This document shows, one piece after another, positions 21,301 through 28,743 of a DNA stretch of 32,905 nucleotides. This DNA comes from Plakobranchus ocellatus (taxonomy: Eukaryota > Mollusca > Gastropoda > Plakobranchidae), in NCBI GenBank assembly GCA_019648995.1, contig BLXT01007646.1, positions 2,528,694-2,561,598 of the forward strand. The letters are read 5' to 3'. Each line of letters begins with the position of its first letter. The first letter of the stretch is position 1. The notes below the pieces were generated by a model that was given only the letters and a program-made list of their open reading frames with translations, ran no database searches and was not told the origin of the DNA. The position numbers and the translations under genes are program-made.

Positions 21301-23269
21301 CCTTTGAAAGGAAAATAAAGTTATTTTAACCCTATCAGTACGAGGTGTTTTATAGTCTTATCCAGTTTTTCTGATTTACTCTGTATAAATGTAGAGTTGC
21401 ATATGTGCATGTATGTGCATATACATGTTTTTCACGAATATGTATGTAAAGTGCATAAAACATTGATTATAATATGGATTTGCATGATATAAATGGCATA
21501 TTATTATTGTCACATGAGATCTACAAAAGCAGTTTCACCATCACACCAATAGAAGAAATAAGTTCAACTACAGTAATCCCTTTATCGCTCTCTTTTAATC
21601 CATGTAAGATAATCGAATATTGAATGTACACCTTGTCACAAATAGTAATCTTAAAATATAGTTAAGACTGCAACAATAACTCATTGCTTTGGAAATCTAT
21701 TCAAAAGTTTTCATGCGCCTGATATTTAAAAATTTGCATACACATTTATCACTGAGAGCTCCAGGCCCTTAAGATTCAACAAAATCTATTCTCATGTTAT
21801 GATTTATTTACAGTTGTTAAAAACAATGACTAGTATGTCTTAGAATGTCTGCTAATCCTTGTGAGAATCTCAATAAAGAATGCATCGTTCAAATCCTAAA
21901 GAAAGCCAGTTGCAGGGTATCTCTTTCACAACCACTGACTCAGGATAAGTATTTAAAAGAAAAAAATCAAATCATAAGAGTGGTTTTATAGTAATTGTAT
22001 GTATTCTGCACTCCATCAAACTTTCAACTTTTCACAACTGCTGTCAAACATGCAACTCAAAAGAATGCACAGTTGGCCTGTATGTACGCCAAAGCCTTGT
22101 ATGGGAGGTAAATTCTCGTGATCAGAGGCTTAACCAAACAGGCAGGCAAACAAAAGAAAGTAGAGGGGGGGGGTTCAAAAGTAAAAAAAAAAAAGGTGTA
22201 AGATTATATTTCAACAACCCCATATGAGTGAAACTGTGTTAAAGAATGCTGTTGCTGTGTTTGAGTTCACTTTGACATTGTGGTATCTTTAACTTGAAAG
22301 GGTATTTTTTAACATGTACAAATTTTCACTTTGTTATTTGTGTGGCTTTTCAAACTATTTTATTCCATAGTGCCAAGTCAAGTCCTTTTGAACTGTAAAC
22401 TTTGCCCACATTTAGTCAAATCTTTACTTGAATTTGAAAGCTTGAGTTTTTCATTGTAATATTCAGTCAAAAAAAGTTAATTGTCTGTACACTAGCATTA
22501 TGGAAGGAATTGTTTAGCCTTCCATTTTCCTTCAAAAACTTGATCACCATGATGAATGGCTCACATGTGATTCTCTCTCTTGTGTTGTTTCCTTCACAGT
22601 AATACTGACAAGAAACTTAAGAAAAAGGGATCCCAACTTCAGATGACATCAAACAGTAACTATTCCTTAGGCTACGACACAACTGGACCAAGTGAGAATC
22701 CTCAAATATCACCATTGACAAATTATGAGCAAATAAATGGTGGCTCTTATAATTACCTTCAGACAAGAAATATTCCGACTCAAAATTCATTAAGGCGTCA
22801 AAGTCGTACATCAGGACTTGGCAATGAAAATTTCTCAAAGCAACGCCTGGAGGACAATGAATATCTCTTAGGAAAGAAAAAGCAATTACCCCCTAATGAT
22901 AGTGCTTATAAGAATTACACTGAAAGACGATTTGATCACAGTGGTGAGGGTGATGAAGATAGTGATGATAATGGTTACAGACAGTACAGGAGAGATAGTC
23001 AGTTGAAATATGGGACTAAAACTTCCACAAAATTGGATGAGAGGCATAAAGGCCCCAGAAGACAGGGCAGGATCAATCATAATGGTGAAGATGAAGAAGA
23101 AGAGGAAAATGGCAGTGATGAAGATTATTACACAGAAAAGGATGAAACAGAGCAGCGATATACTTCCAGGCGATTGCCACCTTTGAGAAACCAAAGTGAG
23201 CCAAGTGCAAAAAAAAAGAAAAGCAAATTATTAAAAAAACTTGCCCATCATGATGATTACGATTACTAA
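84..23269 (+). CDS. EVC2: EVC2 (limbin) orthologue, C-terminal 17 exons; 5' part outside window
   Basis: Seventeen exons join into one open frame of 854 residues ending in TAA: 84-163, 811-961, 2254-2326, 3391-3582, 4605-4714, 5172-5269, 7126-7218, 7635-7743, 8514-8660, 11964-12065, 14992-15117, 15860-15913, 17455-17624, 18730-18817, 19357-19544, 21049-21162, 22600-23269. All introns are GT-AG and every phase matches. The product is Lys/Glu/Gln-rich helix to about residue 531, a compact helical block (532-580), then a disordered charged tail. In order along the chain it matches human EVC2 from memory, for example SVQLTLLAKLRK with AAQLTHLIQKHER, GLSDHVVDKILADHKK with GVPWLFLQQILEEHGK, and ILSTPECEKILSIHKE with MLTKSACTQILESHSR. 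The family pairs with EVC at the ciliary base and passes on Smoothened signals. The membrane segment must lie upstream. The main alternative is another ciliary coiled-coil protein, but the collinear match across non-repetitive segments argues against that. Confidence 0.88.
164..810 (+). other. Intron a
   Basis: AT-rich intron. It holds a perfect 20-base palindrome at 412-431 and T-homopolymer runs. No other feature is seen. Confidence 0.8.
412..431. repeat. Perfect 20-base palindrome in intron a
   Basis: The sequence ATCTTAATGTACATTAAGAT equals its own reverse complement, with centre TGTACA. It could be a chance AT-rich dyad, a factor site or part of an old inverted repeat. Confidence 0.7.
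811..961 (+). CDS. EVC2: EVC2 exon b, residues 27-77
   Basis: The acceptor is tataacag|G and the donor AAAAA|GTAAGT. It opens with VSEDQADEYINQVQSDLI, matching human LDEDQMEMLLERAQTEVF, and continues as a Lys-rich helix ending KQKALAEK. This is the first copy of the helix-start signature (VS-x6-YI-x2-V). It ends at phase 0. Confidence 0.88.
962..2253 (+). other. Intron b
   Basis: It contains a G/T-rich GTTTT-type stretch (about 1028-1070), a (CT)n run at 1329-1347 and pyrimidine-rich DNA around 1420-1660. Short open frames here have no recognisable product. Confidence 0.8.
1329..1347. repeat. (CT)n microsatellite
   Basis: Uninterrupted CT dinucleotides, about nine units, inside intron b. 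Confidence 0.9.
2254..2326 (+). CDS. EVC2: EVC2 exon c, residues 78-102
   Basis: A long T-rich tract precedes cag|ATGAACCAG; the donor is GTTG|GTAATG. It encodes MNQHASELNKFVSSNKAL and a short linker ending DGPV, equivalent to a loosely conserved part of human EVC2. It leaves one base, joined as G+AC (Asp) to the next exon. Confidence 0.8.
2327..3390 (+). other. Intron c
   Basis: AT-rich with A and T homopolymers. I see no repeat or gene in it. Confidence 0.75.
3391..3582 (+). CDS. EVC2: EVC2 exon d, residues 102-166
   Basis: The acceptor is tttgctcag|AC and the donor GAGG|GTGAGT. It encodes DPLSYVDGLVSLKSHQ, then a heptad-like helix with DESHAHELESVRQQ and KAKDELETLERALIEK. It matches human YLHQKRSLMEEHGATLEEL and EKATDELRRLQ closely in spacing. 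Confidence 0.88.
3583..4604 (+). other. Intron d
   Basis: It holds a C9-A12-(ATA)n simple-sequence block at 3635-3677 and otherwise unassigned AT-rich DNA. Confidence 0.78.
3635..3677. repeat. C9 A12 (ATA)n compound simple repeat
   Basis: Nine C, then twelve A, then about eight ATA/AAT units, directly downstream of exon d. Confidence 0.9.
4605..4714 (+). CDS. EVC2: EVC2 exon e, residues 166-202
   Basis: It encodes GLSDHVVDKILADHKKMMN and AERQLVRRQNQDARLK, the counterpart of human GVPWLFLQQILEEHGKEMAA. It carries signature copy two (LS-x6-IL-x2-H). The acceptor (attattccaag|GT) has a poor pyrimidine tract, but it is the only one that keeps frame and homology. The donor is GAAG|GTAAAT. Confidence 0.85.
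4715..5171 (+). other. Intron e
   Basis: A 457-base AT-rich intron with a good terminal pyrimidine tract. Nothing else is seen. Confidence 0.78.
5172..5269 (+). CDS. EVC2: EVC2 exon f, residues 203-235
   Basis: A strong pyrimidine tract ends tttttag|GATGAA; the donor is GTTGA|GTAAGT. It encodes DELARRKREWENRRIIEK and then a Glu-rich turn (REHEGEVV). The RxW segment fits human AELRRWEHL. It exits with two bases, completed to Asp by the next exon. Confidence 0.85.
5270..7125 (+). other. Intron f
   Basis: AT-rich. Near its 5' end lies a 13-base direct repeat flanking a short insertion (5330-5472). The remainder is unassigned. Confidence 0.78.
5330..5472 (-). mobile_element. Small insertion with 13-base flanking repeats and hammerhead-like core
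   Basis: TAAGATAATATGG occurs at 5330-5342 and again at 5460-5472, as expected of a target-site duplication. The DNA between reads, on the minus strand, CTGATAAAGCC, a four-base loop, then GGCGAAACG (5433 to about 5409). This resembles the CUGAUGA-stem-GAAAC core of minimal hammerhead ribozymes found in Penelope-like and related retroelements, with one core base changed (G to A). I cannot build a convincing stem I or III, so the ribozyme reading is tentative. Confidence 0.4.
7126..7218 (+). CDS. EVC2: EVC2 exon g, residues 235-266
   Basis: The acceptor is tgatactag|C and the donor AACAG|GTATGT. It encodes KLLSSQVALSEQERDRIL and REHEKQMVMFEN, matching human KLCSSVFSLSEEELLRMRQEV in position and in part of its residues. 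It contains signature copy three (LS-x6-IL-x2-H). A nearby AG at 7128-7129 would give a stop, so 7126 is chosen. Confidence 0.87.
7219..7634 (+). other. Intron g
   Basis: A 416-base AT-rich intron. Nothing notable is seen. Confidence 0.78.
7635..7743 (+). CDS. EVC2: EVC2 exon h, residues 266-302
   Basis: The acceptor is tttgttcag|C and the donor CTCCTT|GTAAGT. It encodes LTLNKLRQKQMLEEKISQ and RRARQREDLQQKQNAELL, a strongly basic coiled-coil segment fitting the human DRSLALPKIRARVLLQQF region. It ends at phase 0. Confidence 0.87.
7744..8513 (+). other. Intron h
   Basis: Mostly AT-rich, with a noticeably GC-richer patch at about 8015-8125 that includes the repeat ctcaggctctcaggcc and gggctcaaatctg, faintly like a tRNA-type B box. 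It could be a relic SINE, but the match is too weak to call. A short (AATC)n run lies at 8336-8351. Confidence 0.7.
8514..8660 (+). CDS. EVC2: EVC2 exon i, residues 303-351
   Basis: The acceptor is tttatatcag|AAACAA and the donor GAG|GTAAAT. It encodes an acidic insert (NNGEEDDEH) followed by helix KKEILLLKKHAEQRITAM and FDMEAQLEE. It is 147 bases, phase 0 at both ends (49 residues, seven heptads), so it could be skipped without a frameshift. Confidence 0.86.
9290..9308 (+). repeat. 19-base direct repeat, copy 1
   Basis: AACTTTAGAGGAATGTGTG is found here and, exactly, at 10304-10322. Flanks do not match, so this is either a small dispersed-repeat remnant or a local duplication. Confidence 0.7.
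9995..10011. repeat. GC-rich hairpin
   Basis: GGACGC and GCGTCC flank a five-base loop (TGGCG) in otherwise AT-rich intron DNA. Confidence 0.6.
10304..10322 (+). repeat. 19-base direct repeat, copy 2
   Basis: Exact copy of the sequence at 9290-9308, about 1 kb away in the same intron. Confidence 0.7.
11129..11141. other. Assembly gap (13 N)
   Basis: Thirteen undetermined bases directly before a T run. The true length of intron i is therefore uncertain. Confidence 0.98.
11462..11500. repeat. (CT)n microsatellite
   Basis: About nineteen uninterrupted CT units in intron i. Confidence 0.95.
11759..11837. repeat. (TTA)n microsatellite
   Basis: About 26 uninterrupted TTA units, preceded by imperfect TTA/TTG units. 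It lies about 125 bases upstream of the exon j acceptor, so length changes could alter the branch-point region. Confidence 0.95.
11901..11932 (+). repeat. 18-base tandem duplication
   Basis: AGCCATAGATGAAT is repeated after four bases (CAAT), just upstream of exon j. Confidence 0.75.
11964..12065 (+). CDS. EVC2: EVC2 exon j, residues 352-385
   Basis: The acceptor is ttttttccag|GTCCGT and the donor GAGAG|GTAACA. It encodes VRVEMAKERALILKDKEE and RLGALIASLQMDKARE. It matches human GGFAQSLVALQFQKASR. It is 102 bases, phase 0 at both ends. Confidence 0.88.
12288..12315. repeat. (TA)n microsatellite
   Basis: About fourteen TA units in intron j. Confidence 0.9.
13325..14405 (+). mobile_element. 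Degenerate LINE (non-LTR retrotransposon) reverse-transcriptase fragment
   Basis: The clearest part is a frame at 14191-14373 reading YYAEEIAVLSKTHDDLET, then a helix leading to LLLNVKKTKILAMKRSKK. This is the palm region of LINE reverse transcriptases: the catalytic Y-A-D-D box (here YAEE) followed by the conserved LNxKKTK element. Upstream, 13325-13680 resembles the linker before the RT domain (KLQTIEGHMMKDEHREMF, then DVDLHPSKANG) but is split by stops and frame changes. Both catalytic Asp residues are replaced, so it is inactive. The clade is not certain; the weakest part is 13700-14180. Confidence 0.62.
14191..14376 (+). pseudogene. Reverse-transcriptase palm remnant (YAEE)
   Basis: This is the best-preserved frame of the LINE relic, running from the YAEE box through LNVKKTK to a TGA at 14374. 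Loss of both active-site aspartates and stops on either side show decay. Confidence 0.7.
14992..15117 (+). CDS. EVC2: EVC2 exon k, residues 386-427
   Basis: The acceptor is ctttttgcag|ATGGCT and the donor AAAGAG|GTAAAA. It encodes MARIEEQQKAINSLKANL and MDDLNARGILSTPECEKI, ending LSIHKE. It matches human SIQDLLLEELSASEMLTKSACTQILESH and contains signature copy four (LS-x6-IL-x2-H). It is 126 bases, phase 0 at both ends. Confidence 0.9.
15118..15859 (+). other. Intron k
   Basis: AT-rich. No repeat or gene is recognised. Confidence 0.75.
15860..15913 (+). CDS. EVC2: EVC2 exon l (54-base small exon), residues 428-445
   Basis: The acceptor is ctcttgcag|GAGCAA and the donor GAAAAA|GTAAGT. It encodes EQEHLSHKLDGQRIKQEK, fitting human LQELERKLEDQLVQQEA. 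It is phase 0 at both ends and the shortest exon here. Confidence 0.85.
15914..17454 (+). other. Intron l
   Basis: The stretch 16580-17100 is less AT-rich than the rest, but I recognise no family in any frame. Nothing else is seen. Confidence 0.72.
17455..17624 (+). CDS. EVC2: EVC2 exon m, residues 446-502
   Basis: The acceptor is ccttatccag|ATGCTC. It encodes MLHQKLQERLSQREKIMM, a Met/Gln-rich helix, then TNANIRRAILLNKQMVQMEQ. The donor TTCAG|GTCTTG is weak: only GT and the preceding CAG fit the consensus. Read-through stays open to a TGA at 17758. It joins the next exon as AG+G (Arg). Confidence 0.82.
17625..18729 (+). other. Intron m
   Basis: It begins with a weak donor and an open extension of the EVC2 frame to 17760. 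The rest is AT-rich without recognised features. Confidence 0.75.
18730..18817 (+). CDS. EVC2: EVC2 exon n, residues 502-531
   Basis: A long T-rich tract precedes cag|GAATAAAATGG; the donor is GATCAG|GTACTA. It encodes NKMEKEISQSLANTKNNF and EIQKQQIFQDQ, the last clear coiled-coil segment before the compact helical block. It ends at phase 0. Confidence 0.85.
18818..19356 (+). other. Intron n
   Basis: A 539-base AT-rich intron. Nothing notable. Confidence 0.76.
19357..19544 (+). CDS. EVC2: EVC2 exon o, conserved helical block, residues 532-594
   Basis: The acceptor is gctcctacag|GAAATG and the donor CACAA|GTAAGA. It encodes MKFLAGLVKIGQLSRNEL, VDVLHMLFPGKTEESILE and ILSRIYPDETPLTRWEDK. It matches human LASYLARMAMVPGATLRRLLSVVLPTASQPQLLALL, among the more diagnostic stretches for EVC2 because it is not generic coiled coil. 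It carries signature copy five (LS-x6-VL-x2-L). Confidence 0.9.
19545..21048 (+). other. Intron o
   Basis: AT-rich with T and ATT runs (20720-20760). No gene is recognised. Confidence 0.76.
21049..21162 (+). CDS. EVC2: EVC2 exon p, basic segment with two RRxS motifs, residues 594-632
   Basis: The acceptor is tttaatttcag|A and the donor GGCAG|GTTTGT. It encodes MERRQSTLANRIYTDQYS, then LHRRGSVMTMFPPKG. It fits human ARKRKQSILKKTCLPLRERM. RRQS and RRGS are basophilic kinase (PKA-type) consensus sequences. Confidence 0.85.
21163..22599 (+). other. Intron p
   Basis: AT-rich, with a G9/A12 simple-sequence patch near 22165-22195. Nothing else is seen. Confidence 0.76.
22600..23269 (+). CDS. EVC2: EVC2 last coding exon, disordered charged tail, residues 632-854
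   Basis: The acceptor is gtttccttcacag|T, after a C/T-rich stretch. The tail starts NTDKKLKKKGSQLQ and is rich in Asn, Ser, Tyr and Gln. It holds RRQS (22793-22804) and RRDS (22988-22999), two acidic runs (GEGDEDSDDNG and GEDEEEEENGSDED), then a basic patch (AKKKKSKLLKKLA) before HHDDYDY and TAA at 23267. Human EVC2 also ends near a basic RKKK patch, but I do not see the vertebrate W-peptide. The exon boundary and stop are well supported; function of the tail is unknown. Confidence 0.88.
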
Positions 23270-23360
23270 AAATATTAATACACTTTTTATTATTTTTATT
23301 TATTTCTTGTAGTATAATAAAAAGTTGTATATTAATTTTTTTCCTCATTTTTTTAAACAG
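23270..23360 (+). other. EVC2 3' UTR, proximal
   Basis: Directly after the stop. It contains an AATAAA signal and then a U-rich stretch, enough for a short 3' UTR. Confidence 0.6.
23316..23321 (+). promoter_or_regulatory. Polyadenylation signal AATAAA (proximal)
   Basis: AATAAA starts 47 bases after the stop codon and is followed by GTTGTAT and T-rich DNA, as in a typical cleavage region. Confidence 0.6.
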
Positions 23361-25911
23361 TTCATGTACTTTATGTTAGATATTTAGTTTTAATTCCCTG
23401 AAACCAGGACCTTACTTTGACAGATTAAGCATTGTAAAATGAAAAAAAGGCAGCTCTTAATCTGGAATGCAATTGACTGAACTATTTTTTTTGTCTGAAA
23501 CACATTGTGGTTAAATATATACATTCCACCCACACAAAATGTGTCGTTTGTCAGCAACCTGCTAATTTGAGATGTAGAGGAAATAGCTGACCAAGGTTGG
23601 AGAGATCTAAAAAAATTTCTTCCGTTTATGTTATCAAAAGTTTAACATCTCTTAACATTTTAAAATTAATATATCATTTGAATTATGGCTTTATATCTAA
23701 AAGTCAAGGCAAATCCTAGTTGCTAAGGACTTTATAACTTTGAAAATTGCTATTCTTTAAATGCAATTTTCTCAACCCTTTAGAATTTTGAAAACCCCTA
23801 GTTTGATAACTTAAAACAGGCATACCTTTGTATAGAAGTGTGCCAGAGAAAAAATTCTTTTACCGTTCGAAAGGGAATTTAAAGGCTTTTCCAAGAGTAC
23901 CAGAATCTCATGTTTGCAAAATAATTATTTTGTATGGTCAGGTCACTAAATTCTAGTATTTTTGAGTATCAAACAATCACATAGACAGCAAGTTAATATT
24001 TTCTTTTTTAACTATAGGTGGTAGGGGTTATGACATCAGATGATAAAGCATTTTCAAAGTATTTGAATTTCAAAACTGTCATTGTCAAAAGGACATATTG
24101 AGGGTTTCTGTATTTTTTTTTTCATGGCAAGACATACGCCATTTGGACAAAGAATGCTTCAAAATCTTATAAAAAATTATTCATCTTCTTTTTAGTTCTT
24201 ATGAAAGTTTCTTTTTGTTTTGTTTGAAAGGTTAGTTCAGATTTGTAACTACAGCAGATAAGAGAAAAATATATATATGTTGTATTTTCATCGTATTACT
24301 TATCAAATTGCTGTTTATCTCTTTGTGCCAAATAGACATAAAGAATGTGCAGTCATGTCAGAGATAATTTTATAATCAACATTACTCTGCACTTGTACAA
24401 ATATGTGAAAAATTTTATTGATGAATAATAGAACTCTTGGTAATGTGCTTCTGTCTTGCTTGTGATTTTTCGAATAATTAATATCAAAATTGCATTTTTT
24501 TCTGTATTGAGTCAACTATAAGCACACTGTGATGAAGACACCTTGTAATTAACCCACATCTGTTTTTCCACTATATATAAATATAGTTTTCATGAATTTT
24601 CAGAATTGTAGTAGTATAAAGTGACTCGGCAAGATAGCTATGTTGAAAGTATCTTATTTAGTTTCATTGATCAATAATTATTATGTTTCATTATCGACTT
24701 GAAGTGACAGCATCAATAATTTTGTATAACTTCTCTCTGGTCACTACCATATAACATCCACAGTAAATGTTTAATTGTTCTGAAACCTGATGTTTTTGGT
24801 GTGGGTTTGATGCTTATGAAATATCCGAAGCTTGATAAACATAAGTTGAGCCTTAACCAATTGAAGTTGATCTGCATACTATGATCTTATCATAGAATTT
24901 CAATCTATTGACAGCAACATGAAAATATTACTTTATTTACCAAATTTCTTAAGATTACTTACAAGAATTCTCTAAGTTTTTCTCCTAATAATGACAAAGA
25001 ATCAGATTATCAAAAGCACCAATACTTACCAGTTTGAACTAGGCCTACATGATGACAGTTTGATCCTGACCTTATCATGTGTCCATAGCATAATGTTTAG
25101 TAATCACAAATTTATTTGCAATTCTGTGGAAACTTCAAAAGAAGTCTGATGATTCGAATATGTCATAAATCAGAGATTTCAATATCTCAAGACTTTTTTC
25201 TTCTCTTTTGCATTGTTTAATTCAATCTCACAAGTCAAAGAAAAAATGACTCCAATATCGTATGGACTACCTTAAGCTAATTTTTTCTTAGGTGCCCCAC
25301 TTATGTAAGTCACATCATCCTTGAATGTAAAGTAAGGCTGAACTTTACAAAAAAGAGAAAACACAACATTTCTCTGTTGAGACCAATGTGTCGGTGTTGG
25401 AAGAGAAGGCAACATGGAAAAGATTAGTTCAAAAGGCACTACAGCTTCCACTTTCTTAAGAAAATAAAAGATAAAAAAGAATAATTTGAATAATTTGAAT
25501 TTGAAGTTTTGCGCCATTCTCATAGAACTTGAATTAAAAGATTTTCACAGATTCAGTGCACAAAGTCTAAATCTCATAGTTTCGAAATTTGTAACCAATG
25601 AGAATTAAATCAACATAACAAACTTTACATTGATACAATTTTATGTCAATTGCAAATTAAGTGCATAATTAAAAACCTTATGTAAAATTTTTAGTCTAGT
25701 TCATTTGACCTCGTTTTCTTTTATTTTTTATATATATAATACCAACACCCTTTTTTTTCCATTATGTTGTAACTATTTCTATTGCTTAGTATTGTTCTGG
25801 ATTTGAAGTAGGTTGAAGCATTATATTTTCAACTCAGTCTCCACAACGAACCCCAGTCCCAAAGGATTGTTTTGACTTATCTTCAAATGGAGCTACATGT
25901 ATGTCTGAATC

Positions 25912-25917
25912 AATAAA
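25912..25917 (+). promoter_or_regulatory. Possible distal polyadenylation signal
   Basis: AATAAA, followed by T-rich DNA (25926-25940). It would give a 2.6 kb 3' UTR. Such hexamers are common in AT-rich DNA, so the call is weak. Confidence 0.25.
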
Positions 25918-26616
25918 GTTTAGGCCTTTTTTTAGTTCTTGTTTACAGATTATCAGAATGGCAGTTTTATTTTATGTTTCAATTTGTTAGTGTTAAGCAG
26001 ACTATGGACACAGCAGTGAGATTGTATTCTGTGCCAGATTTGATATCAGGCTGCCTGGCTTGATTTGGAGGGAAAAAAGATGTTTGATGGCATTTTCGCA
26101 ACAATCTACACAAGTTCAAAAGGTTATTCTACCAAAAATGAAGAACTGACCGAGTAAACTAAACGCCTTCTTCCTGATTCCCGTTTTTTATCAAATTGCA
26201 CTAGAATTAAACCTGAGAGATTTGAGAAATTTGTACCCCATACTTCATTGATCCCGCAGAGTAGTTTTATATCTGCGCTGCCATAATATAGGATATGCCT
26301 AATAAATCTGTGACCTGGCATGATAATAGTTTGGTCACTGGTGCGGCTATTTTTTTAATTAAATTTTCCCATCCATTGGCATGCTGGACCCTGCTAAGCT
26401 ATCCTGGCATGGATCACAAACTTGTCATCATTTCGATAGTCCACTAAAGAGTTGTATGAACATTGTAAAATAATCTCAGATTGTAGTATGTCCGATAAGA
26501 AATACATGTATACCTCAATTATTTATGTACTTGCTCTAAAGAATCTTTATCAATATACATGAGTAAAGGAATAATTACTTTGTGTAGAGTGCAATTATTT
26601 ACAATTTAATATTATG

Positions 26617-26622
26617 AATAAA
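26617..26622 (+). promoter_or_regulatory. Possible distal polyadenylation signal
   Basis: AATAAA, with TGTTTATCTCTTTTGTT downstream as a GU-rich element. An alternative long 3' end. Confidence 0.25.
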
Positions 26623-27701
26623 CTTTAATAACCCTGAGCATCACTGTTTATCTCTTTTGTTCAACATCCCACTCGATTTTGCTATTCTCCATTCAGCATC
26701 TGAAATTTATATATAATAAAATGAAGAAAGCAAATAGCCCAATTCTACTACTATTGTAAGCTTTGTTTCTTGTATACCCACGCCAAATAATCAACTGATA
26801 TTTTGGCTTGATAAAAAAAAGATGAGCAGGCCTATGCCTATAGCATATATTATTCTGTGCGTCAATTTATGACTCATTTTTCAAACCAACATGAAATTTT
26901 TTTGTTCTGAGATAAGTCTTTTCAAACTGAGCATGATTGAAGAAAGACGTGGAGAAGACATATATATATATTGAAATTGTCAGTCTCTTCTATGTTTTGA
27001 GGGCAAACTAAAATTGTTGTCTGCTATGAATGATCAAGGAAGCTTTGCAGTGGATGTTATTTTGTGTAAAAAAAAATTTAAAAAAAAACATGTAACTTTA
27101 CAACTTTGGAAATGAGAACGGGCTATGTGCCAGTAGGCAACAGTTTTTCTTCTCTCTTGGATCTTCTATAAAATATGCAATGATCCTAGTGACATTATTT
27201 TCTTCAAAATATTTAACAAGAAGAGTACATTGGATTTATAAGGTGTTTGTCCAATTTTAAATTATTTCTCAACCGTTTCTTTTTATCACAGTAGTTGAAG
27301 CCTCGGGCCTGCTGCGATTTTAGTGCTTACTCAATCTTATATAAATAAAATAAGCGTAATACATGCAGTGCATCATTTAAAAAAAAAAAAGGCAAGGATA
27401 CCAATCTTTACCAACAAAAATACATATTTAATGAGCATAACATTTTTTTATATAGCAGCACAAGGAAAGGCTCTAAAGCAATAATAAATGTAGGATACAA
27501 GAAATGAATATTTCTCTAAGTCTGGAACTGGATTTTTTTTTATTCTAAGAAGGTTTTTAAATGTGCTGTTTAGCAGAGGGAATGCAGAATCATTGGTAGT
27601 TATTGGCTTTAAAAGATCTCTTTTGTAAATAAGAGGTAACAGTTGTCTTTTAAGAAATAAAAGATACGGGGTGGATACAATAGAGACCATCGAGTGCAGG
27701 G

Positions 27702-27788
27702 CTGGGTAATTATAACATTTAAACTATTACTATAGACAGCAGCTGCAATACACTGTACAGTTTGATAGCATGGACTGTTATAACCCAG
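27702..27788. repeat. Imperfect inverted repeat (possible short MITE)
   Basis: CTGGGTAATTATAAC (27702-27716) and GTTATAACCCAG (27777-27788) are reverse complements apart from a three-base insertion, with 60 bases between. No clear target duplication is seen. Confidence 0.4.
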
Positions 27789-28743
27789 TCACAATCAGAT
27801 CCTTAGATATAAAAATCACAGCCAATGTGGCGATTTTCTAACGAGATTCAAATGCATGCTAAAACTTTCGCAAATCTGACAATCTCTTCTGCCTTTTGAT
27901 ACCTGCGACAGCCTTTACATTCCCGGCATATTTTAATTGAATGCTTAGACTTTCAAGTCACCAGGAGTAAATACTTCAGTGTAATTGACACGTAAAGACT
28001 TTTCCGAGAGGTCAATCCCTATAGCAAAGTGAATTACTTAAAGGAACTCGGTGTCTATAGAAATATCTGAGGCTTTGTACAGATTCCTTTTAAAGTTTTT
28101 TTCTCCATATATACCCTGTTAGATTGATTTTTAATGGATTTTTACCTTTGTTTTATTTTTGCTTCAGCATCTGATAGTAGCCTGTAAGAGAAAATGAATG
28201 AACAGAGACACTGAGATCACCGCTCAATGGTGGACTGGATATACAAATAATCAAACAATCATTATGAAGCACATTAATCTAAAGCCTAGATTTGCACCAC
28301 ATGGTGGATTATAATATGGAGAGCCACAAAGTTTTTAATACGTTAAACATAAAATTTGTGCATGCAATTATAAATATACATAGTGTGGTTCACCAAACCC
28401 AAAACAAATATAATAATATCTTAAGGGGTCGTTCTCAAACCATGTGGACACATTTTGAACAATTTTTATTGGATTTTCTTTATTTTAAATTTTGACTAAA
28501 CAACTGAAGTGGTTATTAGTTTTACATTCTGAACGTATTTATTTCTTCATGTTAAAAAGTGATCTGTCGCCAAATCAGACAAAGGGTACCATTAAGTCCT
28601 GTGCAGGATGCCTAAAACATCAGGAGCAACCGAATGTGAACTTCACGGAACAATCAGTTCAATGGGCCATTTTACAAAAATTCTGTCACATGTTTTGATG
28701 CATAGAATGCTCAAGAGTCTAAGAACAAAAAAAAAAAAAAAAA

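Larger units (their letters stand above)
23361..28743. other. Distal 3' UTR or intergenic AT-rich DNA
   Basis: No gene, RNA or recognisable mobile element on either strand. Short open frames on both strands lack motifs. It holds an imperfect inverted repeat at 27702-27788 and a poly-A run at 28728-28743. Confidence 0.65.

Noticed and set aside
22617..23348. Open frames on the minus strand across the last EVC2 exon
   Set aside because: They are antisense shadows of a low-complexity coding exon and have no domain or splice support.
27448..27690. 80-codon minus-strand open frame
   Set aside because: No recognised motif, codon pattern or splice context; this length is expected by chance over 33 kb of both strands.
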